Below, one piece after another: positions 50,788 through 61,239 of a DNA stretch of 64,000 bases. How positions within the stretch are numbered: the first letter of the stretch is position 1; the number at the start of each line of letters is the position of its first letter. A program made the position numbers and the translations under genes. The notes beneath the pieces were generated by a model. It worked only from the letters and a program-made list of their open reading frames with translations, was not told the origin of the DNA and did not search any database. Source of the DNA: Flavobacteriales bacterium. GTDB lineage: Bacteria > Bacteroidota > Bacteroidia > Flavobacteriales > Flavobacteriaceae. The DNA lies in NCBI GenBank assembly GCA_017303755.1, contig JAFLBS010000003.1, positions 62,001-126,000 on the forward strand, given 5' to 3'.

Positions 50788-51159
50788 ATGACTATTTGCT
50801 ATTGTGGAAACCACTTACCTTTTGAAGATTGTTGTCAAATCTACATCAATGGTTTGGCAAAACCGACAACAGCCGAGGCGTTAATGCGCTCGCGCTACAG
50901 TGCTTATGCGATTGGAAATGCTGATTATTTGGTTGCAACTACGCACGAATCAACTCGAAAGCTGTACAAGAAAAAAGACATTTTAGCATGGTCCAAAAGC
51001 AATCATTGGTTGCGATTGGAAATCATAAATTCAACTGAAAACACAGTAACTTTTAAAGCGTATTACAAAGATTACCAACGAAAAGAACAAGTTCATTTTG
51101 AGAAATCCTACTTTGTTTTTGAGAATGGCAGTTGGTTTTATGTGGATGGGGAATATTAA
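50788..51159 (+). CDS. ychJ: YchJ family (UPF0225) protein
   Basis: A 123-residue protein. The N-terminal SEC-C type zinc motif is CYCGNHLPFEDCC (residues 4-16), followed by the family signature ALMRSRYSAYAIGNADYLVATTH. The rest forms an NTF2-like domain (VTFKAYYKDYQRKEQVHFEKS). YchJ proteins have no firmly assigned role. It overlaps the convergent GyrI-like gene by four bases and probably ends the operon that starts with DUF1543. Confidence 0.9.
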   Translation: MTICYCGNHLPFEDCCQIYINGLAKPTTAEALMRSRYSAYAIGNADYLVATTHESTRKLYKKKDILAWSKSNHWLRLEIINSTENTVTFKAYYKDYQRKEQVHFEKSYFVFENGSWFYVDGEY

Positions 51160-51632
51160 TCTTTTTCTCTAATCGGAATCCATATTTCTTCCTCAGAATT
51201 TGGATCATTATTCTTGTATTTTTCACCAAGAATTTCAAACTGTGGTCTGTTATCTAATTGATAATCAGAACTGGGCAACCAAACAGAATAAATCTGATTA
51301 AAAAAAGAAGCCGCACCACTTTGATCACCTTTGTAGTGAAAAACAGCATACAATCCTTCAAGAATTTCTAGTGCTTCCATTCCGTCTGGAATAGTATCAA
51401 AATTTGAAACGGCCATAACTGCCCATTTCATAAAAGGTGTTTTAGGGTTAAAATCGAAATTTTCGGGATTGACTTGAATGTTATATAATTCCGTTCCGAC
51501 GCTATTTTGAATTTCGTTTCGTCTAGGCATAAAGCCGCTCCATAATTCAGCAATACGATAATCTGAATACGAAATTGCAAGACTTTTACCTATGAATTTA
51601 GTGTGGGGAAACGTTTTGATTTGTGGATTCAT
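51156..51632 (-). CDS. GyrI-like small-molecule binding domain protein
   Basis: A 158-residue soluble protein made of one GyrI-like/AraC effector-binding domain: an N-terminal strand FIGKSLAISYSDYRIAELWSG in part, YNIQVNPENFDFNPKTPF, then LEGLYAVFHYKGDQSGAASF and PQFEILGEKYKNND with the family's closing IPI strand. There is no DNA-binding domain, so it is a stand-alone ligand or gyrase-inhibitor type module. Its ligand is unknown. The esterase gene lies just upstream on the same strand; the two may share a transcript. Confidence 0.82.
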   Translation of the reverse strand: MNPQIKTFPHTKFIGKSLAISYSDYRIAELWSGFMPRRNEIQNSVGTELYNIQVNPENFDFNPKTPFMKWAVMAVSNFDTIPDGMEALEILEGLYAVFHYKGDQSGAASFFNQIYSVWLPSSDYQLDNRPQFEILGEKYKNNDPNSEEEIWIPIREKD

Positions 51633-51656
51633 TTCTAAAAAAGCTATCTAATGAAA

Positions 51657-52514
51657 CTACAATGAACCATTGTTTTTTAAAATCTTGCTAAAAAACAAAA
51701 CATGATAAGGCAATGCATTTTCCCAATATTCCCAAGTGTGAGCACCAGGTCTTTCTGTATATTCATGTGGCACATCGTTGTACACTAATCTTCGGTGCAA
51801 TTCTCTATTGGGCTCGATTAAAAAATCATCGACTCCACAGTCAAAATAAATTGGCATTTGATTCTTTTTAAAAAGCTCCACTTTAGTAAGCACTGAGTAC
51901 TTCAAATACGTTTCTGGCGCTGAAGTTGCATCACCAAAAATGGGCATCATTAGTTTTTTGGTGGCTTCAACTCGGTCAGGATGTAGCATAACACTCATAT
52001 CTAAAGCTCCACTCATACTACCTGCAGCGCAAAAAAGTTCGGGGTATTTACTTGACAAATAAAAAGCGCCATGTCCGCCCATGGAAAGACCAGTAATTAC
52101 TCGTCCATTTTTAGTCGCAATGGTTCGGTAAGTGGCGTCAATAGTTGGAATAACCTCTTTTGTAATGTGAGTCTCAAATTGGCTTTCTGAATTTACTGGA
52201 CTATCAAGATAAAAACTAAAAGTTTCACCTTCTGGCATTACTATTATGATATTGTATTGATCAGCTAAATCCTTAACTGTATTTGTATTAGGTGTTTTTT
52301 TTAACCAATCTCTAAAATGACCGTAAGCACCATGCAACAAATAAAGTACTGGAAATTTTGTAGAACCTTTTGCATACGAAGTTGGAGTTACTACTGCTGC
52401 ATAATGGCTTTTATTCATCGATTTACTTGTGATTTGTAGTGTATCGACTTTGGCTGCAAAGGAAGTAGTCACAGAAAGTAAAAATAGTCCTAAGACAAGG
52501 AAATGTTTTTTCAT
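51657..52514 (-). CDS. exported esterase (esterase D / tributyrin esterase type)
   Basis: A 285-residue alpha/beta hydrolase with signal peptide ending TTSFAAK. LYLLHGAYGHFRDWLKKTP carries the oxyanion region, the nucleophile Ser lies in GLSMGGHGAF (GxSxG), the Asp in FDCGVDDFLIEP and the His in PGAHTWEYW. It is related to acetyl or feruloyl esterases and to FrsA/EstA types; it likely removes acyl groups from glycans or esters in the periplasm. No polysaccharide-utilisation genes lie beside it, so the substrate remains open. Confidence 0.87.
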   Translation of the reverse strand: MKKHFLVLGLFLLSVTTSFAAKVDTLQITSKSMNKSHYAAVVTPTSYAKGSTKFPVLYLLHGAYGHFRDWLKKTPNTNTVKDLADQYNIIIVMPEGETFSFYLDSPVNSESQFETHITKEVIPTIDATYRTIATKNGRVITGLSMGGHGAFYLSSKYPELFCAAGSMSGALDMSVMLHPDRVEATKKLMMPIFGDATSAPETYLKYSVLTKVELFKKNQMPIYFDCGVDDFLIEPNRELHRRLVYNDVPHEYTERPGAHTWEYWENALPYHVLFFSKILKNNGSL

Positions 52515-52681
52515 AAAATTCGATTAATTCCTCGTAAAGATAGCTATTTTGGACAAAAGAAAAACCCTTCATCACTGAAAGGTTTTCTATTTTTTATTCT
52601 ATTTTCTATCTTCTCAAGATCCCGATGCAATCGGAATAAGCGATTCACACATTTTCTTTTGCAAAGAAAATGGTTCTCTGC

Positions 52682-55600
52682 TTACATATTTCTTCTATAC
52701 TGTCCACCAACTTCAAACAACGCACTCGTAATTTGACCTAACGAACACACTTTAGTAGCATCCATTAATTTTTCAAAAATATTTTGGTTTTTGATAGCAG
52801 CTTCCTGAATGGTATTCAATTGTTCGGCAACTTTGTGCGCATTGCCTTTGTGAAGGTTCTCTAACATTACAATTTGGTATTGTTTTTCTTCTTCTGTGGC
52901 GCGAATTACTTCAGCTGGAATTACCGTTGGCGAACCTTTCGAACTCAAAAACGTATTCACTCCAATAATTGGAAATTCACCTGTATGTTTCAAGGTTTCG
53001 TAATACAAACTCTCTTCTTGAATTTTAGAACGTTGGTACATTGTTTCCATGGCACCTAAAACGCCTCCACGTTCTGTAATTCGGTCGAATTCCAATAATA
53101 CGGCTTCTTCAACTAAATCAGTCAATTCTTCGATAATAAACGAACCTTGAATTGGGTTTTCGTTTTTAGCCAAACCTAATTCTTTGTTGATGATCAACTG
53201 AATCGCCATTGCTCTGCGTACTGATTCTTCAGTTGGTGTAGTAATGGCTTCATCATAAGCATTGGTGTGCAATGAATTACAGTTATCATAAATCGCATAC
53301 AACGCTTGCAACGTGGTACGAATATCATTAAAATCAATTTCTTGTGCGTGCAATGAGCGACCCGAAGTTTGAATGTGGTACTTCAACATCTGTGCTCTTT
53401 CATTGGCGCCGTATTTATTTTTCATTGCTTTTGCCCAAATCTTACGAGCCACACGACCAATTACCGCATATTCAGGATCAACACCATTCGAGAAAAAGAA
53501 CGATAAATTAGGTCCAAAATCGTTGATGTTCATTCCGCGACTCAAATAATATTCCACGTAAGTGAAACCATTAGCCAACGTAAATGCCAATTGAGAAATC
53601 GGATTGGCGCCCGCTTCGGCAATATGGTAACCCGAAATGGAAACAGAGTAAAAATTACGCACATTGTTTTTGATGAAATACTCTTGAACATCACCCATTA
53701 ATCGCAAGGCAAATTCAGTCGAGAAAATACACGTGTTTTGTGCTTGATCTTCTTTTAAAATATCAGCTTGAACGGTTCCGCGTACTTGTGCTAAGGTTTT
53801 TATTTTGATATCAGCATATACATCGGCTGGCAACACTTGATCACCCGTTACACCCAACAACATCAATCCTAAACCGTTGTTTCCTTCTGGTAAATCGCCT
53901 TGGTAACTTGGACGTGTAGTTCCTCTTTTCTTGTAAATTTCGTTGATGCGATTTTCCACTTCATCCACTAAATTATGTTCGCGAATGTACTTTTCACAAT
54001 TTTGATCGATAGCAGCATTCATGAAAAATCCCAGTAACATTGGCGCTGGACCGTTGATGGTCATCGAAACCGAAGTTAGCGGATGACTCAAATCAAAACC
54101 AGAATATAATTTTTTGGCATCGTCCAAACAACAAATCGAAACTCCGGCATTACCGATTTTTCCGTAAATATCAGGGCGAATGTGCGGATCGTTTCCGTAC
54201 AATGTCACACTGTCAAAAGCCGTTGAAAGTCGTTTAGCTGGCATTCCCGCACTTACATAATGAAAACGTTTATTGGTACGTTCTGGTCCGCCTTCTCCCG
54301 CAAACATTCTACTTGGGTCTTCACCTTCGCGTTTGAATGGGTACAATCCCGACGCAAATGGGAATTCGCCAGGTACATTCTCTTGCAAATTCCAACGCAA
54401 AATATCGCCCCAAGCTTGGTACTTTGGTAGCGCTACTTTCGGGATTTGTGTGTGTGATAAACTTTCAGAATGTGTTTTAATTTCGATGACTTTATCACGA
54501 ACTTTAAAACTATAAATTGGGTTTTTGTATTGGTTTACTTTTTCGTCCCAAGTTAGAATGATTTCCCAATTGTATGGGTCGAGGTTCATTTTTACTCGGT
54601 CGAATTCTTTGATTAACAATGTTAAAAATTCTGTTTTATCACCCAACCCTTCAAGGGTTTCAAACCCTTGAAGGGTTAGTCCTGATTTACCCAAACTAGG
54701 TTTGCTTCCAAAAACCGTTTCAATCGTTTTGTAAATTCCGTATAATTTTTGAGCCACTTCTACTTGAGAAAGTGTAGTTTCATCGTACTTTCTATTATTT
54801 TCTGAAATCTCAGATAAATAACGCGTTCTATGAGGCGGAATCACGAAAATTTTCTCGCTCATTTCTCTGGTGATTTCGAAAGTCGATTTTAAATCAGCAC
54901 CTGTTTTCTCTACAATTTTATCCATGATGGATTTGTAGAGCGTGTTCATTCCAGGATCATTGAACTGTGAAGCAATGGTTCCAAAAACGGGCATTTTATC
55001 AGGATCAACATCCCACAAATTATGATTGCGTTGGTATTGTTTTTTGACATCGCGAATCGCATCCAAAGCACCGCGTTTGTCGAATTTATTCAAAGCTACT
55101 AAATCGGCAAAATCCAACATATCAATTTTCTCCAATTGAGTTGCCGCACCAAATTCGGGTGTCATTACATATAAGGAAACATCGGAATGTTCTAAAATTT
55201 CAGTATCACTTTGTCCGATTCCGGAAGTTTCAAGAATGATGATGTCGTATTTGGCCGCTTTTAAAACTTCAATAGCTTCATTCACGTATTTTGACAAGGC
55301 TAAATTGGACTGACGTGTAGCCAATGAACGCATGTAAACTCTAGGATTATTGATGGCGTTCATACGAATTCGATCTCCTAATAATGCGCCACCTGTTTTT
55401 CTTTTGGATGGATCAACCGAAATCAATCCGATGGTTTTTTCTGGGAAATCGATTAAAAAACGTCGTACTAACTCGTCTACTAATGATGATTTTCCTGCTC
55501 CACCCGTTCCTGTAATTCCAAGAACTGGAATTTGAGAAGTTTTATTTTTTTCGTGAATTTTATCTAAAGTTTCTTTAGCAATTTCTGGAAAATTTTCAGC

Positions 55601-56116
55601 AGCCGAAATCACACGTGCAATCGCCGTTGGATTTTTATCTTCCAAATGGTTGATTTCACCATTCAATTGATCTCCAACAGGATAATCCGAACGTTGTACT
55701 AAATCATTAATCATTCCTTGTAAACCCATAGCACGTCCGTCGTCTGGCGAATAAATGCGCTCAATTCCGTACTCGTGCAATTCTGAAATTTCAGAAGGCA
55801 AAATCACTCCGCCACCGCCGCCAAATATCTTAATATGACCTGCGCCTTTTTCCTTTAATAAATCGTACATGTATTTAAAGTACTCGTTGTGTCCACCTTG
55901 ATAGGAAGTCATCGCAATAGCGTTTGCATCTTCTTGAATAGCAGTATTTACTACTTCTTCAACACTTCGGTCGTGACCTAAATGAATCACTTCAACACCC
56001 GTAGATTGGATAATTCTACGCATGATATTGATCGCAGCATCGTGTCCGTCAAAAAGCGAAGCAGCCGTTACAATTCGAACTTTATTTTTAGGAATATAAG
56101 GTATTTGTGGTTCCAT
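52682..56116 (-). CDS. icmF: fused B12-dependent acyl-CoA mutase (isobutyryl-CoA mutase fused, IcmF)
   Basis: A 1144-residue three-part protein. Residues 13-140 are the B12-binding domain with DGHDAAIN (Asp23, His25). Residues about 195-420 form a MeaI-type G-domain with Walker A GTGGAGKS (203-210) and [11 protein letters not shown]. From about 590 to the end is the mutase barrel ([28 protein letters not shown]-like, [20 protein letters not shown]). The fused order B12-G protein-mutase defines IcmF, which interconverts isobutyryl- and n-butyryl-CoA or isovaleryl- and pivalyl-CoA, with its own G-protein chaperone. Residues 480-491 are encoded by a palindromic repeat in the linker. It needs adenosylcobalamin. 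Confidence 0.92.
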   Translation of the reverse strand: MEPQIPYIPKNKVRIVTAASLFDGHDAAINIMRRIIQSTGVEVIHLGHDRSVEEVVNTAIQEDANAIAMTSYQGGHNEYFKYMYDLLKEKGAGHIKIFGGGGGVILPSEISELHEYGIERIYSPDDGRAMGLQGMINDLVQRSDYPVGDQLNGEINHLEDKNPTAIARVISAAENFPEIAKETLDKIHEKNKTSQIPVLGITGTGGAGKSSLVDELVRRFLIDFPEKTIGLISVDPSKRKTGGALLGDRIRMNAINNPRVYMRSLATRQSNLALSKYVNEAIEVLKAAKYDIIILETSGIGQSDTEILEHSDVSLYVMTPEFGAATQLEKIDMLDFADLVALNKFDKRGALDAIRDVKKQYQRNHNLWDVDPDKMPVFGTIASQFNDPGMNTLYKSIMDKIVEKTGADLKSTFEITREMSEKIFVIPPHRTRYLSEISENNRKYDETTLSQVEVAQKLYGIYKTIETVFGSKPSLGKSGLTLQGFETLEGLGDKTEFLTLLIKEFDRVKMNLDPYNWEIILTWDEKVNQYKNPIYSFKVRDKVIEIKTHSESLSHTQIPKVALPKYQAWGDILRWNLQENVPGEFPFASGLYPFKREGEDPSRMFAGEGGPERTNKRFHYVSAGMPAKRLSTAFDSVTLYGNDPHIRPDIYGKIGNAGVSICCLDDAKKLYSGFDLSHPLTSVSMTINGPAPMLLGFFMNAAIDQNCEKYIREHNLVDEVENRINEIYKKRGTTRPSYQGDLPEGNNGLGLMLLGVTGDQVLPADVYADIKIKTLAQVRGTVQADILKEDQAQNTCIFSTEFALRLMGDVQEYFIKNNVRNFYSVSISGYHIAEAGANPISQLAFTLANGFTYVEYYLSRGMNINDFGPNLSFFFSNGVDPEYAVIGRVARKIWAKAMKNKYGANERAQMLKYHIQTSGRSLHAQEIDFNDIRTTLQALYAIYDNCNSLHTNAYDEAITTPTEESVRRAMAIQLIINKELGLAKNENPIQGSFIIEELTDLVEEAVLLEFDRITERGGVLGAMETMYQRSKIQEESLYYETLKHTGEFPIIGVNTFLSSKGSPTVIPAEVIRATEEEKQYQIVMLENLHKGNAHKVAEQLNTIQEAAIKNQNIFEKLMDATKVCSLGQITSALFEVGGQYRRNM
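54645..54677. repeat. palindromic repeat inserted in frame in icmF
   Basis: Two 15-base palindromic units, AACCCTTCAAGGGTT and its reverse complement, sit three bases apart in the coding sequence. They encode [11 protein letters not shown] in the linker between the G and mutase domains. Such repeats are usually intergenic in this group. Confidence 0.85.
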
Positions 56117-56260
56117 TTTATAAATATGCTAATTTTGAGTGCGCAATTTACGAATTTAATAAATTTTATGCATTGTTATTGATTTAAAATTTGAGGCATT
56201 ATATTTGTTAAAGAGAGTAAAGAGAATTGAAAATAGAGAATGGACTTTAATCTAAAGAAT

Positions 56261-56971
56261 ATGAGAAAAATTGCCTTATTAGCCGTTGCGGCTTACACTT
56301 TATCGAGTTGTGCTGAATTACAACAAGTTGCCAATCAACTTCCGGGAGTTTTAGAACAAGGAAATGTGGATATTGCAGGCGGATTGAAAGAAGCCCTGAA
56401 CAACGGAATCAACAAACAAGTAGTAAAATTGACTGCGGTTGATGGTTTTTTTAAGAATGAAGCAGTAAAAATTTTATTGCCTGATGAATTGAAAAAAGTG
56501 GATAAAACGTTACGAGATGTTGGATTGTCGAAAATGGCTGACGAAGGTTTAAAAGTATTGAACCGTGCTGCTGAAGATGCGGTAAAAGAAGCCACTCCTA
56601 TTTTTGTGGATGCCATTAAAGGAATGTCGTTTACTGATGCTAAAAATATTTTGATGGGAAATGAAAGTGCAGCGACAACCTATTTACAAAATTCGACTTC
56701 GACCGCTTTGTATGCCAAATTCAATCCTGTGATTAAAAATTCGTTTGCCAAAGTAGGTGCGGATAAAATATGGGCCAACATCATCACCAAATACAATTCG
56801 CTTCCATTAACCAAAGACGTAAATCCAGATTTGACGGATTATACCACCAACAAAGCGATGGAAGGCGTTTTTAAAATGATAGCTGTTGAAGAGAAAAACA
56901 TTCGAACTGATTTAAGTTCAAGAACTTCCGATTTATTGAAAAAAGTATTTGCTATGCAAGACAAACCTTAA
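56261..56971 (+). CDS. DUF4197 lipoprotein
   Basis: A 236-residue lipoprotein starting at MRKIALLAV; an upstream start at 56240 would add seven residues. The lipobox is LSSC (Cys16). The mature protein is almost all helical and matches DUF4197: LKEALNNGINKQVVKLTAVD, VKILLPDELKKVDKTLRDVG and FVDAIKGMSFTDAKNILMG, ending with LLKKVFAMQDKP. DUF4197 proteins are widespread in Proteobacteria and Bacteroidetes without a known function. The gene is monocistronic, divergent from icmF. Confidence 0.88.
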   Translation: MRKIALLAVAAYTLSSCAELQQVANQLPGVLEQGNVDIAGGLKEALNNGINKQVVKLTAVDGFFKNEAVKILLPDELKKVDKTLRDVGLSKMADEGLKVLNRAAEDAVKEATPIFVDAIKGMSFTDAKNILMGNESAATTYLQNSTSTALYAKFNPVIKNSFAKVGADKIWANIITKYNSLPLTKDVNPDLTDYTTNKAMEGVFKMIAVEEKNIRTDLSSRTSDLLKKVFAMQDKP

Positions 56972-57128
56972 TAAGAAAATCGATTCTTAAAATTATGCTA
57001 AAATTTTAATTATCAATAACATAAGAATAACATTCCCTTAACACAAGCAAAGCGAAAAATGTCGGACATTTGTAATGTAATAAATGAGAGTTTATTATTT
57101 TGTTTGGTTTAGGTTAGTTAAAAAAAAT

Positions 57129-57161
57129 TGCCAGTGTTTGTGAAAGCGCTGGCATTTTTTT
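57129..57161. terminator. terminator downstream of the DUF3788 gene
   Basis: GCCAG / CTGGC stem extended by TG/CG, with A-run on the left and T-run on the right, so both directions are possible. Confidence 0.7.
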
Positions 57162-57576
57162 ATGCTGTCAACTTAATTTGAATGAGTTTTTTGATGTCTT
57201 CTAACAAAGCATCATTTTTTATATCAATACGAATTCCTCTTCCTTCGGCGTACACTTTTGCAGCTTTTAATTCGGTTTTTATGCTTTCAGAAACTTCACT
57301 TTCCAAAACCAAATTCGTTGCTTTTTGACCAAACACCATCGCGACTTTAAAATACTGATCTCGTGGTAACAAATACACCAAAACGCGTTTGGAATCGCTC
57401 ATGCGAAAACTCCAACCCATTTTAGCACTAGTGAAATGCCATTTGGATTGCACTTTGGGATAGATTTCATTCAAATAAGTTTCAATTTCGTTCCAAACTG
57501 TAAAAGTAAGTCCGATTCCGTTTTGCAAATCGGCAGCAGTTGGCTCGTGATTTTTATCTAAAAAGATACTTTGCAT
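57160..57576 (-). CDS. DUF3788 family protein
   Basis: A 138-residue soluble protein starting at MQSIFLDKNHEPT; an upstream in-frame start at 57612 overlaps the preceding gene. The DUF3788 pattern is seen: WNEIETYLNEIYPKVQSKWH, MGWSFRMSDSKRVLVYLLPR, YFKVAMVFGQKA and AEGRGIRIDIKNDALLEDI. The family is small, cytoplasmic and of unknown function, perhaps like YdhG/DUF1801. Its start follows the BtuF-like gene's stop by one base, so the two are co-transcribed. Confidence 0.85.
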   Translation of the reverse strand: MQSIFLDKNHEPTAADLQNGIGLTFTVWNEIETYLNEIYPKVQSKWHFTSAKMGWSFRMSDSKRVLVYLLPRDQYFKVAMVFGQKATNLVLESEVSESIKTELKAAKVYAEGRGIRIDIKNDALLEDIKKLIQIKLTA

Positions 57577-57577
57577 G

Positions 57578-58375
57578 TTATAATTTGGAATGTAATAACT
57601 TAAAATAGTCAAAGGCTTTCAGCAAACGAGTTCCATACCATGAAAACATTTCACCATCAACAAAAACCGTTTTGGCATGATGCGTAAATCGTCCGAGTTC
57701 GAAAGCATGTTCATCATTGAAAGGAAAAGGTTCGGATGATAAAAAAACAATATCAGGATCGCCTTGAATACGCATTTTTTGAACAATCACTTCAGGATAT
57801 CGTTCTTCTCTATTAGCGTAAATATTATCGAACTTATTCAACTTTAATAGTTCATTAATAAAAGTGTTATTTCCCGCCACCATATACGGATTTGCCCAAA
57901 TGAAATAAGCTACTTTATGGATTTCCTTTCCCGATATAAACTGTTGAAAATCATGTAACCCAAAATTAATTTTATCCAACCATTTTTGGGCTTCTACCCG
58001 TTTATTGAACAATTTTCCGAAGTCGGTTATCATTTGTAAATTGTCTTCAATAGTAACAATGTCCGTTACCCAAACCGGACAAATAGTGCTTAATTCTTCG
58101 ACTATTTCTTTTGTGTTTTCTTCTTTATTAGCAATGATGATATCGGGTTGAAGCGCCTTTATTTTATCGAATTTGACATTTTTGGTTCCGCCTACTATGG
58201 TTTTGGTCGATTTAAAATGAAACGGATGTACACAAAATTTAGTAATACCCACGATTTGTTCTTCCAAACCTAAATCAAATAATAATTCAGTTTGAGATGG
58301 CACTAATGAAACAATTCGTTTGGGCGAAGTTCCGAAAGTGTGAGTGGTTCCGAGTTGGTCTTGTAATTGGATCAT
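57578..58375 (-). CDS. BtuF-like helical-backbone metal/cobalamin-binding protein without signal peptide
   Basis: A 265-residue protein of the periplasmic binding class III fold: PKRIVSLVPSQTELLFDLGL, GITKFCVHPFHFKSTKTIVG, IKALQPDIIIANKEEN and HHAKTVFVDGEMFSWYGTRL. It fits cobalamin-binding protein annotations. It lacks a signal peptide or lipobox: the N-terminus is MIQLQDQLGTTHTFG. So it may be cytoplasmic, perhaps binding B12 or sensing it, or the true start could be missed, though no upstream frame with a signal is present. It is followed immediately by the DUF3788 gene and preceded by pyrF. Confidence 0.82.
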   Translation of the reverse strand: MIQLQDQLGTTHTFGTSPKRIVSLVPSQTELLFDLGLEEQIVGITKFCVHPFHFKSTKTIVGGTKNVKFDKIKALQPDIIIANKEENTKEIVEELSTICPVWVTDIVTIEDNLQMITDFGKLFNKRVEAQKWLDKINFGLHDFQQFISGKEIHKVAYFIWANPYMVAGNNTFINELLKLNKFDNIYANREERYPEVIVQKMRIQGDPDIVFLSSEPFPFNDEHAFELGRFTHHAKTVFVDGEMFSWYGTRLLKAFDYFKLLHSKL

Positions 58376-58416
58376 TTTTTTAACCGCAAGGAGCGCAATT
58401 AATTACGCAAAGCTCG

Positions 58417-59241
58417 CTAAGAATTAGTATTATGTAATATTGACTCCATTTCCTGTTGCATTTTCAACGCTTCTTCTCTCGCTTTTTGAGCAAAATCAGT
58501 TCCGTTGGACGCATAGATAATGCCGCGCGATGAGTTGATCAACAAGCCTACATTTTCATTCATTCCGTACTTACACACTTCGTGCAAACTTCCGCCTTGA
58601 GCGCCAACACCAGGAACAAGTAAAAAACTATTCGGAATGATTTTTCTGATTTCTGTGAAATATTCCGCTTTGGTGGCACCCACAACGTACATCAAGTTTT
58701 CGGCATTTTTCCAAGTTTTGGAGGTTTCAATCACGGTTTTATACAATTCTGTTTCGTCTACTTTTCTCGTTTGAAAATCGAAAGCTCCTTCGTTAGAAGT
58801 TAAAGCCAACAAAATAGTGTGTTTGTTTTCAAAAGCTAAAAACGGTTCGACTGAATCTTTCCCCATATACGGAGCAACGGTCACACTATCAAAATTCAAA
58901 TCTTCTAAAAAAGCTTTAGCATACATAGTAGATGTGTTGCCAATATCACCGCGTTTGGCATCGGCAATGGTGAAAATATCGGGATGATTTTTATTGATGT
59001 ACTCAATAGTTTTTTGAAGTGATTGCCAACCTTTGATTCCGTATGCCTCGTAAAAAGCCGTGTTGGGTTTGTAGGAAACACACAAATCGTGTGTCGCATC
59101 GATAATCGCTTTATTGAATTCAAAAATAGGATCTTCAGTGTCGAGTAAATGAGTTGGAATTTTAGTCAAATCGACATCAAGACCAATACACAAAAACGAT
59201 TTTTTAAAACGAATTTGCTCAATGAGTTGCTGAGTAGTCAT
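58417..59241 (-). CDS. pyrF: orotidine 5'-phosphate decarboxylase
   Basis: A 274-residue enzyme of the longer (type 2) PyrF subfamily. The catalytic centre is [19 protein letters not shown], where Lys and Asp carry out decarboxylation; [13 protein letters not shown] is the N-terminal strand, and [16 protein letters not shown] the phosphate loop. It makes UMP from OMP, the last step of de novo pyrimidine synthesis. It lies 42 bases upstream of the BtuF-like gene on the same strand. Nothing unusual. Confidence 0.95.
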   Translation of the reverse strand: MTTQQLIEQIRFKKSFLCIGLDVDLTKIPTHLLDTEDPIFEFNKAIIDATHDLCVSYKPNTAFYEAYGIKGWQSLQKTIEYINKNHPDIFTIADAKRGDIGNTSTMYAKAFLEDLNFDSVTVAPYMGKDSVEPFLAFENKHTILLALTSNEGAFDFQTRKVDETELYKTVIETSKTWKNAENLMYVVGATKAEYFTEIRKIIPNSFLLVPGVGAQGGSLHEVCKYGMNENVGLLINSSRGIIYASNGTDFAQKAREEALKMQQEMESILHNTNS

Positions 59242-59448
59242 GGTTGTGTGTTTGGCTACAAAGTTAGTAAACTTTGGCTAGTTTTAAAGTAAAAGTTTTT
59301 GCATTAAGGATGTATTAGGGTCAATTATTAACTGAATTACAACGTTGCATCATTCATGCGAATTCTATAAAACTATTGATAAAAGCTGTAATGAATCAGC
59401 CGCAACCCACATCTACATTTGTCAGGTATAATCTTAACATCTTTTATT

Positions 59449-60032
59449 ATGAAAACGATCAAGAAAACAATTTTAGCACTAACATTAGGATTATTCTATT
59501 CTTTTAGTTCAAATGCACAAGACCAATCGTACAACAACATGTTTAAAGTAGGTTTCAACGTAGGCGCAGCCGTACCTACCGAAAATGCATCTGCCAACGT
59601 AGGTATTGACCTTGGCTATCAGTATTTGGTAACTCCTGGATTCGGAATTGGCATCGCGACTGGATACAACCATTTTTTCGGTAATCAAAACGACGGAATA
59701 GACAACAATGACTTCGGAGTAGTTCCTGCAGCAGCAATGTTCCGTTACTATCCGAAACAAAAGGATTTTATGCGGGAGCCGAAATGGGCTACGGATTCAT
59801 AACCGGTGACAAATATGTAGCTTCAAACTCATTAGTTGAACGACCTGATGGCGGAGTGTATTTTAAACCTGAATTGGGTTACCACAACATACATTGGAAC
59901 TTTGCTTTACAATACACCAAAGTATTTACTGGTGATACCGGAACCATCGGATCGCAAGATTACAGTGTGGGTAGTTTAGGACTTGGATTAACTTATAATT
60001 TGCCTCTCGGAGCCAAAAAATTTAAAGAATAA
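59449..60032 (+). pseudogene. outer-membrane beta-barrel protein gene with one-base frameshift
   Basis: A signal-peptide-bearing barrel protein starting at MKTIKKTILALTL (59449) reads through AMFRYYPKQK and then goes out of frame into a stop at 59802. The other frame continues with GFYAGAEMGYGFITGDKYVA to 60032. One extra A in the run at 59759-59762 would join both parts into a single protein of about 194 residues with normal barrel strands and a final LGLGLTYNLPLGAKKFKE. So the gene is either recently broken or the sequence has a homopolymer error. Family: opacity/OmpW-like porins with outer membrane beta-barrel domain. Confidence 0.85.
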
Positions 60033-60046
60033 CCTTTCCACATTCA

Positions 60047-60083
60047 TAAAAAAAGCCCGACTTTAATTGTCGGGCTTTTCTTT
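60047..60083. terminator. terminator between the barrel gene and prfA
   Basis: AAAAAGCCCGAC / GTCGGGCTTTT stem with loop TTTAATT and T-run; convergent genes. Confidence 0.92.
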
Positions 60084-60099
60084 TTATTTTTAGTTCTGA

Positions 60100-61173
60100 T
60101 TAGAAAACTTCACTCTCTTTCAATTTCTCCATGTTGTTGACCAATTGAAGTTCGTCAACAAATTTTTGAATTTTTCCGTTCATTACGCCGTCCATATCAA
60201 AAACGTCCAAACCAATTCGGTGATCGGTTACACGACCTTGTGAATAGTTGTAGGTTCTAATTTTGGCCGAACGGTCGCCCGAACTTACTTGAGACGAACG
60301 TTTTGTTGCATCTTCAGCTTGTTTTTTGGCTAATTCTTGCTCGTACAAACGCGAACGCAATACTTCTAAGGCTTTATCTTTGTTTTTATGCTGCGATTTT
60401 TGATCCTGACATTGCGCCACTAAACCAGTTGGAATGTGCGTCAAACGTACCGCTGACTTGGTAGTATTTACTGATTGTCCACCTGGACCAGACGAACAGA
60501 AAAAGTCAACACGAACATCGTTCATATCAATTTGTACGTCAAATTCTTCGGCTTCAGGCAACACCATTACAGTAGCAGCTGAAGTGTGAACTCGACCTTG
60601 AGTTTCTGTTTGTGGAACACGTTGTACACGGTGAACACCTGCTTCAAATTTCAATGTTCCATACACATCTTCTCCTGTAACTTCAAAAATTACCTCTTTA
60701 AAACCACCTGAAGTTCCTTCGTTCATATCCACAACCGAAGTTCTCCAACCACGAGTTTCGCAGTATTTAGTATACATTCGGTACAAATCACCAGCAAAAA
60801 TCGAAGCTTCATCTCCACCTGTTCCAGCACGAATTTCTACCATTACATTTTTGGCATCTTCCGGATCTTTCGGAATCAACATGAACTTGATTTCTTCTTC
60901 CAATTGAGGCAAACGATCTTTAGCTTCGTCCAATTGCATTTTGGCCATTTCTACCATTTCGGCATCCGAACCATCGTTGATAATTTCGTTGGCTTCGTCA
61001 ATATTTCCCGTTACGTTGATCAATTCTTCTCGTTTATCCATCAACGCTTTTAACGTTTTGTATTCCTGATTTAATTGCACATAACGCTTTTGATCGGCGA
61101 TGACATCGGGTTGAATAATCAAATCCGAAATCTCGTCGAAACGCTGTTTTACATATTGAAGTCTCTCTAACAT
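60100..61173 (-). CDS. prfA: peptide chain release factor 1
   Basis: A 357-residue class I release factor. The universal GGQ motif lies in [20 protein letters not shown], which triggers ester hydrolysis in the peptidyl transferase centre. [20 protein letters not shown] contains the RF1 codon-recognition region, [13 protein letters not shown] being typical for RF1 rather than RF2. It recognises UAA and UAG. Length and domains are standard. Upstream lies repeat copy F. Confidence 0.97.
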   Translation of the reverse strand: MLERLQYVKQRFDEISDLIIQPDVIADQKRYVQLNQEYKTLKALMDKREELINVTGNIDEANEIINDGSDAEMVEMAKMQLDEAKDRLPQLEEEIKFMLIPKDPEDAKNVMVEIRAGTGGDEASIFAGDLYRMYTKYCETRGWRTSVVDMNEGTSGGFKEVIFEVTGEDVYGTLKFEAGVHRVQRVPQTETQGRVHTSAATVMVLPEAEEFDVQIDMNDVRVDFFCSSGPGGQSVNTTKSAVRLTHIPTGLVAQCQDQKSQHKNKDKALEVLRSRLYEQELAKKQAEDATKRSSQVSSGDRSAKIRTYNYSQGRVTDHRIGLDVFDMDGVMNGKIQKFVDELQLVNNMEKLKESEVF

Positions 61174-61239
61174 GGTGTATTCTTTCTTTTAAAAGTGTGC
61201 AAATTTAGTAAAAATAGTGCAATTTTTTTTATTTTTTTT

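Noticed and set aside
59784-60032. Separate 82-residue gene
   Set aside because: It has no signal peptide and continues the barrel of the preceding frame after a one-base shift, so it is the second half of one gene.
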